From Fodinisporobacter ferrooxydans (GTDB lineage Bacteria; Bacillota; Bacilli; Tumebacillales; MYW30-H2): a stretch of DNA of 64,000 nt. Positions 8,991 through 17,447 of this stretch are shown here, piece by piece. Within the stretch, counting starts at the first letter, position 1; each line of letters opens with the position of its first letter. Under the pieces are notes generated by a model. It was given only the letters and a program-made list of their open reading frames with translations. It did no database searches and was not told where the DNA came from. The stretch is taken from the NCBI RefSeq assembly GCF_022818495.1, contig NZ_CP089291.1, positions 3,241,501 through 3,305,500 on the forward strand, written 5' to 3'. The translations under genes were made by a program, and so were the position numbers.

Positions 8991-9035
8991 GAAAGATAGG
9001 TAAAATTACTTTACTATCTTTCCTCTGTCCTTTTT
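8979..9035 (+). terminator. riboswitch terminator, copy 2
   Basis: AAGGACAGAGGAAAGATAG (8981-8999) pairs perfectly with CTATCTTTCCTCTGTCCTT (9014-9032), then a T-run. Its 5' arm overlaps the second aptamer. It stands 40 bases before glyA. Confidence 0.92.
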
Positions 9036-9073
9036 GTTTGGGGGAAGGTAGAACTCAGGGAGGTTTTATATCG

Positions 9074-10324
9074 ATGAGCCTAATGATCAATGATCAAGAG
9101 ATCTATGCAGCGATCGAACAGGAGCGGCAACGACAGAATAGTACTCTGGAATTGATTGCCTCAGAAAACTTTGTCAGCGAAGATGTAATGGCCGCAATGG
9201 GTACGGTTTTAACCAATAAATATGCAGAAGGATACCCTGGAAAGCGGTACTATGGCGGATGTGAATATGTTGACATAGCCGAAAAGTTGGCGATCGATCG
9301 GTTGAAAAAGCTGTTTGGCTCAGCCTACGCCAATGTGCAACCGCATTCAGGCGCACAGGCCAATATGGCTGTGCTATTCGCCTTGCTTCGCCCAGGAGAT
9401 ACGATCATGGGAATGAACTTATCCCATGGCGGACATTTAACGCACGGAAGTCCTGTCAGCATGTCGGGAAAATGGTTTGATGTAGTGGCCTATGGCGTAA
9501 AAGAAGATACACATCTGATTGATTATGATGGAGTTGAACAGCTGGCCCAGAAGCATCGCCCGAAATTGATCATTGCCGGAACAAGCGCCTATCCACGTTT
9601 TATCGACTTTGCGCGATTCAGGGATATTGCGGATAAAATCGACGCCTATCTGATGGTGGACATGGCTCACATTGCAGGTCTGGTGGCGGCAGGCTTGCAT
9701 CCTTCCCCGGTTCCTCATGCACATGTGGTAACGAGCACAACGCATAAGACGCTGCGTGGACCACGCGGAGGCATCATCCTTACAAACGATGAAGAATTCA
9801 ATAAGGCAATCAATAAAGCTGTCTTTCCGGGCATTCAAGGTGGCCCGCTGATGCATGTGATTGCCGCGAAGGCAGTCTCTTTCAAGGAAGCTCTGCAACC
9901 AAGTTTTCAGGAATATGCACAGCAAGTCGTAAAAAATGCTGCTGTTTTGGCGGAAACATTAAAAGGGGAGGGAGCCGCGCTGGTATCGGGAGGTACGGAT
10001 AATCACCTGCTATTGGTTGATGTTCGACCTTGGGGACTGACCGGCAAGGACGCCGAGCGGTTGCTGGAGGAAGCCGGAATTACAGTGAATAAGAATACGA
10101 TACCATTTGATCCTGCCAGCCCGTTTGTGACCAGTGGAATTCGTATCGGAACCGCCGCTATCACCACCCGTGGCATGAAGGAACAGGAAATCGTGAACAT
10201 CGGCCGATATATTGCTTCCGTATTGGAAAGTGGCGGGGAACATACGGTTGTCCAGCAGGTAAGGAATAGCATATCGCAAGTATGTCAGAGTTTCCCTCTC
10301 TACGAAAAAGCGGCAATCAAGTAA
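9074..10324 (+). CDS. glyA: serine hydroxymethyltransferase
   Basis: A 416-residue PLP enzyme that interconverts serine plus tetrahydrofolate with glycine plus methylene-tetrahydrofolate in the cytoplasm. Visible are the N-terminal [42 protein letters not shown] and the PLP-lysine segment [16 protein letters not shown], all in place and of normal length. Start: ATG 9074 with GGGAGG ten bases upstream. It is the first gene after two glycine riboswitches and is followed by serine dehydratase and glycine-cleavage genes. Here it probably runs in the glycine-consuming direction, making serine that SdaAA/SdaAB turns into pyruvate. A second housekeeping glyA elsewhere in the genome would be expected. 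Confidence 0.95.
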   Translation: MSLMINDQEIYAAIEQERQRQNSTLELIASENFVSEDVMAAMGTVLTNKYAEGYPGKRYYGGCEYVDIAEKLAIDRLKKLFGSAYANVQPHSGAQANMAVLFALLRPGDTIMGMNLSHGGHLTHGSPVSMSGKWFDVVAYGVKEDTHLIDYDGVEQLAQKHRPKLIIAGTSAYPRFIDFARFRDIADKIDAYLMVDMAHIAGLVAAGLHPSPVPHAHVVTSTTHKTLRGPRGGIILTNDEEFNKAINKAVFPGIQGGPLMHVIAAKAVSFKEALQPSFQEYAQQVVKNAAVLAETLKGEGAALVSGGTDNHLLLVDVRPWGLTGKDAERLLEEAGITVNKNTIPFDPASPFVTSGIRIGTAAITTRGMKEQEIVNIGRYIASVLESGGEHTVVQQVRNSISQVCQSFPLYEKAAIK

Positions 10325-10337
10325 GGAGGCAAGAACG

Positions 10338-10889
10338 ATGATCTATAACAGCTGTTTTGATATTATTGGCCCGATCATGGTTGGTCCATCCAGTTCTCAT
10401 ACGGCTGGTGTTGTTGCCATTGGCAAGTTTGTACATGATTTTCTGGGGGGAGTGCCGGAACGTGTTTTCATAGTACTGTACGACTCCTTTGCCGAAACGT
10501 ACAAAGGACATGGTACAGATAAGGCTATCGTAGGTGGTCTGATTGGAATGGACACGAATGATCTGCGGATCAGGCAGGCTATGGAAACGGCTTTTTTGAG
10601 GAATATGAGAGTGGAATTTGCCTTTGAAGAAACATGTCCCTTCTTTGATCATCCGAATACGGTACTGATCCGGGCAAAACGAGGAAACGATGAGGTGTTG
10701 ATCGGCGGGGTTTCTCTTGGCGGGGGCATATCGAAAATCTGTTACATGAATGGACTTCCTGTCAATGTGATGTTAAATGCATCGTATGATTTGGAACAGT
10801 TAAAACAATTTGCGCTGGAAGCATCCGTTTGCGGGGCAGTGGTAAGGAGTCGGGGATATGGACTTCAAAACCATGCAGGAATTGCTTGA
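10338..10889 (+). CDS. sdaAB: L-serine dehydratase beta subunit, apparently lacking the ACT domain
   Basis: 183 residues; the B. subtilis homologue has about 220. The N-terminal 145 residues match the family (CFDIIGPIMVGPSSSHTAG, FAETYKGHGTDKAIVGGLIG, FDHPNTVLIRAKRG, GGVSLGGGISKICYMNG). After NGLPVNV the expected ACT regulatory domain is missing and is replaced by about 38 residues that do not look like it (NASYDLEQLKQFALEAS...). The frame runs 32 bases into sdaAA. The beta subunit helps form the iron-sulfur serine dehydratase that deaminates serine to pyruvate. Because neighbours gcvT, gcvPA and lipA are internally deleted, I suspect a deletion here too. Start ATG 10338 has AAGGAGG upstream. 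Confidence 0.8.
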   Translation: MIYNSCFDIIGPIMVGPSSSHTAGVVAIGKFVHDFLGGVPERVFIVLYDSFAETYKGHGTDKAIVGGLIGMDTNDLRIRQAMETAFLRNMRVEFAFEETCPFFDHPNTVLIRAKRGNDEVLIGGVSLGGGISKICYMNGLPVNVMLNASYDLEQLKQFALEASVCGAVVRSRGYGLQNHAGIA

Positions 10890-11808
10890 TTGCTGCGAAC
10901 AACAACAACTGAGTATCGCTGAAGTCATGCTGCAAAGGGAATCCCAAATATCGGGCCGATCCAGGCAGGAAATCATTGACATGATGAAGGACCGCCTGAT
11001 CACGATGAAGGAAGCGGTGGACGCAGGAGTGAGTGATGCAAGCAAGACGTCTAGCGGGATATCCGGCGGTGATGCGGTATTGATGGGTCGCTATCGGGAA
11101 AATGGAGACTCTTTGAGTGGAGAGCTCATTTCTGACGCGATGCGTTTCGCCTTTGCCACTTCGGAAACAAATGCCCGAATGGGGGTCATTGTGGCAACTC
11201 CGACAGCCGGTTCCGCAGGTATACTTCCCGGTTGTCTTTTCTCGCTGCATGAAAATGCGGGATTGACATTTGAACAGCTGGTAATGGGTCTATTCACCGC
11301 TAGTGCCATTGGCTATGTGATCGCCAATCAGTCCTTCATTTCAGGGGCAGCCGGCGGATGCCAAGCGGAGGTTGGATCCGCAACGGCGATGGCAGCAGCG
11401 GCCATTGTGGAACTGAAAGGTGGAAGTCCACGACAGGCGGTTGAAGCGACGGCTATTTCCTTAAAATCAATGCTCGGATTGGTATGCGATCCAGTGGCTG
11501 GCCTGGTCGAAGTGCCGTGCATTAAACGCAATGTGATCGGTGCGGCCATTGCGTTTTCAGCGGCGGATCTAGGTCTCGCCGGGATTTGCAGCAGGATTCC
11601 TTGTGATGAGGTAATCGGCGCTATGTATGAGATCGGCAAGAATATGCCCCGTACATTGCGGGAAACAGCTCTGGGGGGACTGGCCACTACACCCACCGGG
11701 CAGCAGATGAAAAGCCGGGTGCTGAACGCTCGGCAGGAGTATCCCCCGTGTCATGTGGGAACAGGCTCTGGGCTGATTCACTATCCATCCGACGGTGCAG
11801 CAGATTAA
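10858..11808 (+). CDS. sdaAA: L-serine dehydratase alpha subunit, iron-sulfur type
   Basis: 316 residues; catalytic subunit of the [4Fe-4S] serine dehydratase (serine to pyruvate and ammonia). Conserved segments are in order: VATPTAGSAGILPG, ISGAAGGCQAEVGSA, MLGLVCDPVAGLVEVPCIKR and ICSRIPCDEVIGAMYEIG, which include the family's cluster cysteines. ALGGLATTPTGQQMK closes the core, and about 25 extra residues follow. Start ATG 10858 has AAGGAG nine bases upstream and lies inside the end of sdaAB. Together with GlyA it gives a glycine to serine to pyruvate route, sensible behind glycine-ON riboswitches. This gene looks intact. Confidence 0.93.
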   Translation: MDFKTMQELLDCCEQQQLSIAEVMLQRESQISGRSRQEIIDMMKDRLITMKEAVDAGVSDASKTSSGISGGDAVLMGRYRENGDSLSGELISDAMRFAFATSETNARMGVIVATPTAGSAGILPGCLFSLHENAGLTFEQLVMGLFTASAIGYVIANQSFISGAAGGCQAEVGSATAMAAAAIVELKGGSPRQAVEATAISLKSMLGLVCDPVAGLVEVPCIKRNVIGAAIAFSAADLGLAGICSRIPCDEVIGAMYEIGKNMPRTLRETALGGLATTPTGQQMKSRVLNARQEYPPCHVGTGSGLIHYPSDGAAD

Positions 11809-11850
11809 AAACAGCGGACGATGAACGAGATATTGGAGGGAGACGGACAA

Positions 11851-12521
11851 ATGCAAACGCAAACTTTAAAGAGGACACCGCTGTTCCCGCTCTATGAGAA
11901 GTACGGTGGGAAAACTATCGACTTCGGCGGATGGGATTTACCAGTACAATTTTCTAGTATTCTGGATGAGCACCAAGCTGTGCGCACAAAGGCCGGACTG
12001 TTTGATGTATCCCATATGGGTGAAGTAGTGATAAAGGGATGGGGGAGCAGATATTGGAAGCCGGTCGGGGACAAGGAGTTGTTCCATGCGGCTTGGGTGC
12101 CCGGGATACGTTGCGGTTTGAAGCAGGTCTTCCATTATACGGGCAAGAATTGAGCAAGGATATCAGTCCCTTGGAAGCGGGAATTGGCTTTGCGGTTAAA
12201 GTGGAAAAGGAAGCCGATTTTATCGGCAAGGAGGCTTTGAGGAAACAGAAGCAGCAGGGAATTCCACGGAAACTTGTCGGCATTGAAATGATTGGCAGAG
12301 GAATCCCTCGCAGCGGGTATCCGGTATTTGCCGAAGGATCTTCTGAACCGATCGGATATATCACTTCCGGAACCCAATCGCCGACCCTCAAGAAAAATTT
12401 GGGTTTGGCACTATTGGATGTCGCATATTCTAAGCTGGCAACACCGTTGGAAGTAGAAATCCGCGGCAAGAGAATTGCGGCATGTACGGTGAAATCGCCT
12501 TTTTATAAAAGAATGAAATAG
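11851..12521 (+). pseudogene. gcvT: gcvT, aminomethyltransferase, internally deleted and frameshifted
   Basis: Two parts of one gene survive in different frames. Residues 1-63 read from ATG 11851 (GGAGGGAG upstream) through [10 protein letters not shown] and [15 protein letters not shown], then leave frame. From about 12039 another frame resumes at a point about two thirds along a normal GcvT ([33 protein letters not shown], then the C-terminal barrel) and continues to the stop at 12521. About 160 codons of the folate-binding core are gone. GcvT moves the aminomethyl carbon from H-protein to tetrahydrofolate, so this copy cannot work. Downstream gcvH is intact. Confidence 0.9.
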
Positions 12522-12554
12522 CCAACTGAAAAACAGGATAAGGAGAAGTGTAAA

Positions 12555-12944
12555 ATGAGTCAAGTTGCTGCAGAATTGCTATACAGCAAGGAACACGAGT
12601 GGGTACAGGTTTTGAGTGAAACAAAGGTAAAAGTGGGCATTTCCGATTTTGCCCAAAGCGAGCTGGGAGATATCGTTTTTGTGGATTTGCCTGAACCAGG
12701 TGCTGATGTTGTTGCCAATCAAAGCATGGGCACGATCGAATCTGTAAAGGCGGTTTCTAATATATTCTCACCTGTGAGCGGGAAAATCATAGAAATGAAT
12801 CCGGTACTCGCAGACTCTCCAGAGACCATTAACAGTGATCCCTATAGCGAAGGATGGTTGGCGGTCATTCAACTAAGCCACCCGGATGAATTGAAGGAAT
12901 TGATGTCGTCAGATCAATATGCGGGCTTTGTTAAGGAGGAATAA
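12555..12944 (+). CDS. gcvH: glycine cleavage system H protein
   Basis: 129 residues, the lipoyl carrier of the glycine cleavage complex. The lipoylated lysine sits in GTIESVKAVSNIFSPVSG, and the N-terminal YSKEHEWVQV and C-terminal EGWLAVIQL segments are normal. Start ATG 12555 follows AAGGAGAAG. The gene is complete although its partner genes gcvT, gcvPA and lipA around it carry deletions. The following gene begins two bases after its stop. Confidence 0.95.
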   Translation: MSQVAAELLYSKEHEWVQVLSETKVKVGISDFAQSELGDIVFVDLPEPGADVVANQSMGTIESVKAVSNIFSPVSGKIIEMNPVLADSPETINSDPYSEGWLAVIQLSHPDELKELMSSDQYAGFVKEE

Positions 12945-12946
12945 GG

Positions 12947-13981
12947 ATGAAATATCGCTATTTGCCCATGACTGCGGAGGATCGGACAGAAATGCTGTCC
13001 TTCCTCGGAATAACCGACGTGGAAGATTTGTTTTCTGATATCCCGAAGCAAGTCCGTTTTAAAGGAATGTTAAACATTCCGGACGCACTGTCAGAACCGG
13101 AAGTGGTGAAGCATTTCAGCCATTTGGCCGGAAAGAATGTGAACAGCAGCGAATATGCGTATTTCCTTGGCGCGGGAATCTATAACCACTATATTCCCAG
13201 TACAGTCAATCATGTGATTTCGCGCTCCGAGTTTTACACCGCCTATACTCCCTATCAACCGGAGATCAGCCAGGGGGAATTGCAGGCGATATTCGAATTC
13301 CAGACGATGATATGTGAATTGACGGGGATGGATGTAGCGAATTCTTCCATGTATGATGGACCGACCGCTTTGGCCGAGGCAGCGAACCTGGCTGTTGGCG
13401 GCGCACAGCCGTTCGGTATTCCAATGCAGCTAGGCGGTCCTTCTTGTGGATTTTTTGCTGTAAAAGAAAAGTTCATGCGCAAGATTCCGGGGAGAATTGT
13501 CGGGCAAACAGTCGATCATCATGGCCGGCGTGGTTTTGTGCTCACACTGCAGGCACGTGAGCAGCATATCCGCAGAGAGAAGGCCACATCCAATATTTGT
13601 TCGAATCAGGCGCTGAATGCTTTGGCTGCTTCCGTTGCCATGACGGCACTTGGCAAGCAAGGAGTACAGGAAATGGCTTGGCAGAATGTCCAGAAAACCC
13701 AATACGCCAAGAGCCGAATCGCGCGCCTAGACGGTTATAAAGTCACCTTTGACGTGCCGGTTTTCAATGAGTTCGTCGTACAAGTTCCAACAAGCGTATC
13801 CGAGATGAATCGGGGTTTATTGAAACGCAAGATCGTCGGGGGCTATGATTTGGGACGCAATTATCCGGAGCTTGCCGGACACATGTTGTTGACAGTCACC
13901 GAAGCCTGCACAAAGGAAGAGATTGATTTACTTGTCAAAGGACTGGAGGAGATGGAAAGTGCTTGCAACCAACCAATCTGA
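12947..13981 (+). CDS. gcvPA: glycine dehydrogenase subunit 1 with in-frame internal deletion
   Basis: 344 residues where the two-gene-type P-protein subunit 1 normally has about 448. The N-terminal third ([18 protein letters not shown], then [38 protein letters not shown]) and the C-terminal half ([52 protein letters not shown]) are well conserved. About 100 residues between NLAV and GGAQPFG are absent without a frame change. The lost part belongs to the large PLP-fold domain, so activity of the P-protein complex is doubtful. The reading frame remains open, unlike gcvT and lipA. It overlaps gcvPB by 23 bases. Confidence 0.88.
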   Translation: MKYRYLPMTAEDRTEMLSFLGITDVEDLFSDIPKQVRFKGMLNIPDALSEPEVVKHFSHLAGKNVNSSEYAYFLGAGIYNHYIPSTVNHVISRSEFYTAYTPYQPEISQGELQAIFEFQTMICELTGMDVANSSMYDGPTALAEAANLAVGGAQPFGIPMQLGGPSCGFFAVKEKFMRKIPGRIVGQTVDHHGRRGFVLTLQAREQHIRREKATSNICSNQALNALAASVAMTALGKQGVQEMAWQNVQKTQYAKSRIARLDGYKVTFDVPVFNEFVVQVPTSVSEMNRGLLKRKIVGGYDLGRNYPELAGHMLLTVTEACTKEEIDLLVKGLEEMESACNQPI

Positions 13982-15470
13982 AAAAGCACTGATTTTTGAA
14001 TTCAGCAAGCCGGGGCGTGTGGCATACAGTTTACCGGATTGCGATGTTCCGGAAGTGGATGTGGAAGCAGTCTTTCCTTCAAAATATTTACGCCAGGCGC
14101 CTGCAGAGTTGCCGGAAGTTTCTGAACTGGATCTCATGCGCCACTATACGGAATTATCCAAGCGCAACCATGGGATCGATTCAGGTTTCTACCCGTTGGG
14201 TTCATGTACGATGAAATACAATCCGAAAATCAATGAAGATGTCGCGCGCTGCCCGGGATTTGCCAAAATCCACCCATATCAGTCTGAGGATACAATTCAG
14301 GGCGCATTGCAAGTCTTGTATGATTTGCAGACCGAGTTAGCTGAAATCACCGGGATGGATGCGATCAGCTTGCAGCCGGCTGCGGGAGCACAAGGCGAAT
14401 GGACATCGCTGATGATGATCCGGGCTTACCACGAAAGCAGAGGCGAAAAGCGTACGAAAGTCATCATTCCTGATACCGCACATGGTACGAATCCGGCCAG
14501 TGCAACGGTTGCCGGACTGGATACGGTGACGATATCTTCCGATGAAAACGGAAATGTCAATTTGGATGAACTGCGCGAGGCGGTGGGTCCGGATACGGCT
14601 GCACTGATGCTGACAAATCCGAGTACGCTCGGTCTGTTCGAGGAAAATATTTTAGAGATTGCGGATATCGTCCATCAGGCAGGCGGCTTGCTGTACTATG
14701 ACGGAGCCAATACCAACGCCATCTTGGGCATTGCTCGCCCTGGAGATATGGGCTTCGACGTTGTGCACTTGAATCTGCACAAGACGTTTACCGGCCCGCA
14801 TGGAGGCGGCGGTCCCGGCTCCGGACCAATCGGCTGCAAGAAGGAACTGATTCCCTTCATGCCTCGACCACATGTTGTGAAGGTGGGTGACACATACCGT
14901 CTGGATGACGACAGACCGGAATCGATCGGCCGAGTGAAAGCCTTCTACGGAAATTTCGGAATCAACCTGCGTGCTTTCGTGTATATCCGTTCTAATGGTC
15001 CGGAGGGCTTGCTGCGCGTATCTCAAGAGGCCGTTCTGAATGCCAACTATATGATGAGAAAACTGGCTCCCTACTACGATTTGCCGTATGGCAGGATCTG
15101 TAAGCATGAATTCGTTCTCTCTGGTCGCCGCCAAAAGAAGCTAGGGGTTCGTACACTCGATATCGCCAAGCGGTTGCTGGATTTCGGTTACCACCCACCG
15201 ACGATCTACTTTCCGCTCATTGTGGAGGAGTGCATGATGATCGAGCCGACAGAGACGGAATCCAAGGAAACTCTTGATCAATTCATCGATGTCATGATCC
15301 GGATTGCCCAAGAAATCGAAGAAAATCCTGCTGTCGTGCAAGAAGCGCCACATCATACCGTGATTACCCGATTGGATGAAGTGGCGGCAGCCCGCAAACC
15401 AATCTTGCGTTATAAATCTGACAAAGTTCAACAAAAAAGGGGTGAAGTATATGAGGTCTCCACGGCCTGA
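13959..15470 (+). CDS. gcvPB: glycine dehydrogenase (decarboxylating) subunit 2
   Basis: 503 residues, the PLP-carrying subunit of the two-gene P-protein, which decarboxylates glycine and loads the aminomethyl group onto GcvH. The PLP lysine lies in [20 protein letters not shown]. Other family blocks are [31 protein letters not shown] and [20 protein letters not shown]. The start is GTG 13959 with GGAGGAG upstream, inside the end of gcvPA. It looks complete. Without an intact gcvPA and gcvT at this locus it can only work if those subunits are supplied from elsewhere in the genome. Confidence 0.95.
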   Translation: MLATNQSEKALIFEFSKPGRVAYSLPDCDVPEVDVEAVFPSKYLRQAPAELPEVSELDLMRHYTELSKRNHGIDSGFYPLGSCTMKYNPKINEDVARCPGFAKIHPYQSEDTIQGALQVLYDLQTELAEITGMDAISLQPAAGAQGEWTSLMMIRAYHESRGEKRTKVIIPDTAHGTNPASATVAGLDTVTISSDENGNVNLDELREAVGPDTAALMLTNPSTLGLFEENILEIADIVHQAGGLLYYDGANTNAILGIARPGDMGFDVVHLNLHKTFTGPHGGGGPGSGPIGCKKELIPFMPRPHVVKVGDTYRLDDDRPESIGRVKAFYGNFGINLRAFVYIRSNGPEGLLRVSQEAVLNANYMMRKLAPYYDLPYGRICKHEFVLSGRRQKKLGVRTLDIAKRLLDFGYHPPTIYFPLIVEECMMIEPTETESKETLDQFIDVMIRIAQEIEENPAVVQEAPHHTVITRLDEVAAARKPILRYKSDKVQQKRGEVYEVSTA

Positions 15471-16159
15471 GGCCAAACCTGAATGGTTAAAAATTAAACT
15501 TCATACCAACGAACAGTTTAAGGAAATTAAGGGGATCATGCGCGGGAAAGAACTCCATACCGTATGTGAAGAAGCCAAGTGCCCCAACATTTATGAATGT
15601 TGGAGTAACCGGACGGCCACATTTATGATTTTGGGAAAGATATGTACCAGAGCATGCCGTTTCTGTGCCGTTACAACGGGGCTCCCTACCGAACTGGATC
15701 TGCAGGAACCAGAGAAAGTAGCTATGGCCACAAAACAGATGGGACTTACGCACGTTGTTGTGACATCGGTGGCTCGGGACGATTTGAATGATGGCGGTGC
15801 TTCCATTTTTGCCGAAACAATCCGTTTCATACGAAAATTAAATCCGTTTACAGGCGTTGAAGTACTCATACCTGATTTTGGCGGTTCGATCGATTCACTT
15901 GCAGTTGTACTGGAAGCAAAACCTGATATTCTCAACCATAACATTGAAACTGTGGAACGTCTATCTGATCACGTACGAGCAAAAGCGAAATATCGCCGTT
16001 CTTTGGAATTCCTCTAAAAAATATTATACACCCGAGGAATTCAAACACTTCAAAGAAATAGGTCTGGAAATAGGATTTTCTCACGTGGATTCAGGCCCTC
16101 TGGTGCGCAGTTCCTATCACGCACATGAACAGGTCAAACAAGCGGCAGCGGGAAGGTAA
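15451..16159 (+). pseudogene. lipA: lipA, lipoyl synthase, internally deleted and frameshifted
   Basis: LipA inserts sulfur into octanoyl groups on carrier proteins such as GcvH. From ATG 15451 (AGGGGTGA upstream, overlapping the gcvPB end) the frame shows the auxiliary cluster cysteines [12 protein letters not shown], the radical-SAM motif CTRACRFC, and continues to [20 protein letters not shown], then stops at TAA 16015. A second frame resumes with [20 protein letters not shown] and ends with the conserved [10 protein letters not shown] at 16159. Roughly 60 codons between the parts are missing. GAATTCCTC and GAGGAATTC form an inverted pair at the junction (16005-16042). The gene is not functional as read. 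Confidence 0.9.
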
Positions 16160-16169
16160 TTATCGTTTG

Positions 16170-16199
16170 TAAGCCTTCCGGATTCATCCGGAAGGCTTA
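16170..16199. terminator. perfect hairpin after lipA
   Basis: Fourteen-base arms TAAGCCTTCCGGAT and ATCCGGAAGGCTTA around a two-base loop, ten bases after the lipA remnant stop. There is no long T-run, so its strength as a terminator is uncertain. Confidence 0.6.
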
Positions 16200-16208
16200 T
16201 CCTGACCA

Positions 16209-16345
16209 TGTCGGGGATTGGAGCGATTATTGGAACGGGAATCTTTGTATTAATACCACCATTGTTATTATTAAAGTCGCAGTTGTCCTCCTGTTTATTG
16301 CCGTAGGTGTAGGGTACTTGTTTCAAAAAAAATTTTCAAGAATGT
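16209..16345 (+). pseudogene. remnant of an APC-family amino acid permease
   Basis: From ATG 16209 the frame reads MSGIGAIIGTGIFVL, the hallmark first membrane segment of amino acid-polyamine-organocation permeases. It then shifts by one base into TTIVIIKVAVVLLFIAVGVG, a later membrane segment of the same family, before ending. Most of the roughly 450-residue gene is gone. The two pieces are joined directly, so this is again an internal deletion. It lies between the lipA remnant and the convergent TRIC-family gene. Confidence 0.6.
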
Positions 16346-16956
16346 TCTGTGAAGTTTTTTCTTCTGTTTATGGAAACATGGGGTAGTTTCCACCCATAAA
16401 TGACTGAAATTACGCGCAGGGTAACTATACACCCGAAAAGGGCATAGAGTTCAAGTGGTTTTGTTGCCCATCCAAACCCAATTACGCATCCCGCCAGGAG
16501 TGCCCAAACGGCATAGATTTCGTCATAAAAGACGAGTGGTTTTTTAGTGGCTAAAATATCGCGAATTACCCCCCCGCCAATCCCAGTTAATACGGAAGCA
16601 ATTAAAACAGCACTTAGAGGAAATCCTTTCGATTGTACATATAAGGCGCCTTGAACTGCGAACGCCCCCAATCCAATCGCATCAAATACCATCCAATATT
16701 TTTTAAATTTAAACCATACGCTGGGAAAAATGAAAACAGCAGTAATGGAAATCAAGGAAATTTTAATCAACCCAGATTCACTCCATAGAGAGGTAGGTAA
16801 AATCAAAAGCATATTCCGTACGATCCCACCACCAAAAGCCGTCACCAATCCAAATGCATAAATACCCCAAATATCGTATTTTCGCTCAATTGCAATGCTT
16901 GCACCACTCACAGCGAACGCAATGGTTCCAATAATGTTAAATACGTCCCAAGCCAA
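16336..16956 (-). CDS. TRIC/UPF0126 family membrane protein under glycine riboswitch control
   Basis: 206 residues with about seven membrane segments in two repeats, each with the family glycine signature (FAVSGASIAIE..., GGGIVRNMLL; later GAFAVQGALYV, GIGGGVIRDILA). The family (YadS/UPF0126) contains trimeric cation-channel-like proteins and has been linked to glycine uptake in bacteria. Start: TTG 16956 with AAAGGAG seven bases upstream; the longer frame would run through the riboswitch terminator. A tandem glycine riboswitch directly upstream makes glycine transport the best guess. Confidence 0.85.
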   Translation of the reverse strand: MAWDVFNIIGTIAFAVSGASIAIERKYDIWGIYAFGLVTAFGGGIVRNMLLILPTSLWSESGLIKISLISITAVFIFPSVWFKFKKYWMVFDAIGLGAFAVQGALYVQSKGFPLSAVLIASVLTGIGGGVIRDILATKKPLVFYDEIYAVWALLAGCVIGFGWATKPLELYALFGCIVTLRVISVIYGWKLPHVSINRRKNFTEHS

Positions 16957-16978
16957 GTTAAAACTCCTTTCCCATGAA

Positions 16979-17030
16979 ATAAAACAGACAGAAAATGGGC
17001 ACAATACAGTACCAATTCTCTGTCTGTTTA
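16979..17030 (-). terminator. riboswitch terminator before the TRIC-family gene
   Basis: On the minus strand AAACAGACAGAGAA pairs with TTTTCTGTCTGTTTT and a T-rich stretch follows. The 5' arm overlaps the end of the second glycine aptamer (CTCTCAGGTAAACAGACAG). Confidence 0.8.
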
Positions 17031-17170
17031 CCTGAGAGTTTAACACCTTGGGTGGCAAATATGCCTTTCCAGAGTTACGTCCGCTTGTGGTCCTTTTACC
17101 TGAGAGATTCCGCTTCTTACGCTTGCTCCTTCGGTGCTAAAACATGTTTTAGTCTCTCCCACAATCATCA
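17024..17170 (-). promoter_or_regulatory. tandem glycine riboswitch, copy 3
   Basis: Read on the minus strand: ATTGTGGGAGAGACT, GCACCGAAGGAGCAAG, ATCTCTCAGGTAAAAGGAC and the P1 partner CCACAA form aptamer one (about 17083-17168). ACTCTGGAAAGGC, GCCACCCAAGGTG and ACTCTCAGGTAAACAGAC form aptamer two. It is followed by a terminator and the TRIC-family gene. Its sequence differs clearly from copies 1 and 2 in this window, so it is not a recent duplicate. Confidence 0.92.
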
Positions 17171-17331
17171 TCCGTACATTTTATTCTGTTTTAGTATTTT
17201 ATCAGAATACGTATTTCGACAACAATTACAAAATTCCTTCTGTTATTTTATTTCATTTTTTTCAACCCATTCGATGTTAATATTATCCTAGTAAAGTTAA
17301 TATAGTCCTTTTTGTTTTGAAATAATACGAG

Positions 17332-17357
17332 TATAATCACTTTTGTAAACGTATTCA
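17332..17357 (+). promoter_or_regulatory. uidA promoter -10 and cre-like operator
   Basis: TATAAT at 17332-17337 is followed six bases later by TGTAAACGTATTCA (17344-17357), which matches the cre consensus TGWAANCGNTNWCA except at position 10. A cre site right after the -10 fits roadblock or exclusion repression by CcpA. The -35 is not clear. Confidence 0.5.
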
Positions 17358-17447
17358 AACGTAAATGATTCATAAATAAAAATTTAAATAGCGGAAACTC
17401 TTACTAGAGTACATTGTCATTTAAAATTTTTAAAGGAGTGTTTTGCC

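Noticed and set aside
12039-12521. Independent short gcvT-like gene with its own ATG
   Set aside because: There is no ribosome site at 12039 and the sequence continues a normal GcvT after a missing core; it is the 3' part of the broken gene.
15857-16159. Separate 100-codon gene after lipA
   Set aside because: Its second half is plainly the C-terminus of LipA and its first half is an out-of-frame reading of the lipA body; treated as part of the lipA pseudogene.
16336-17058. Longer version of the TRIC-family protein starting at 17058
   Set aside because: The extra N-terminus is translated riboswitch terminator; TTG 16956 has a proper ribosome site and matches the family start.
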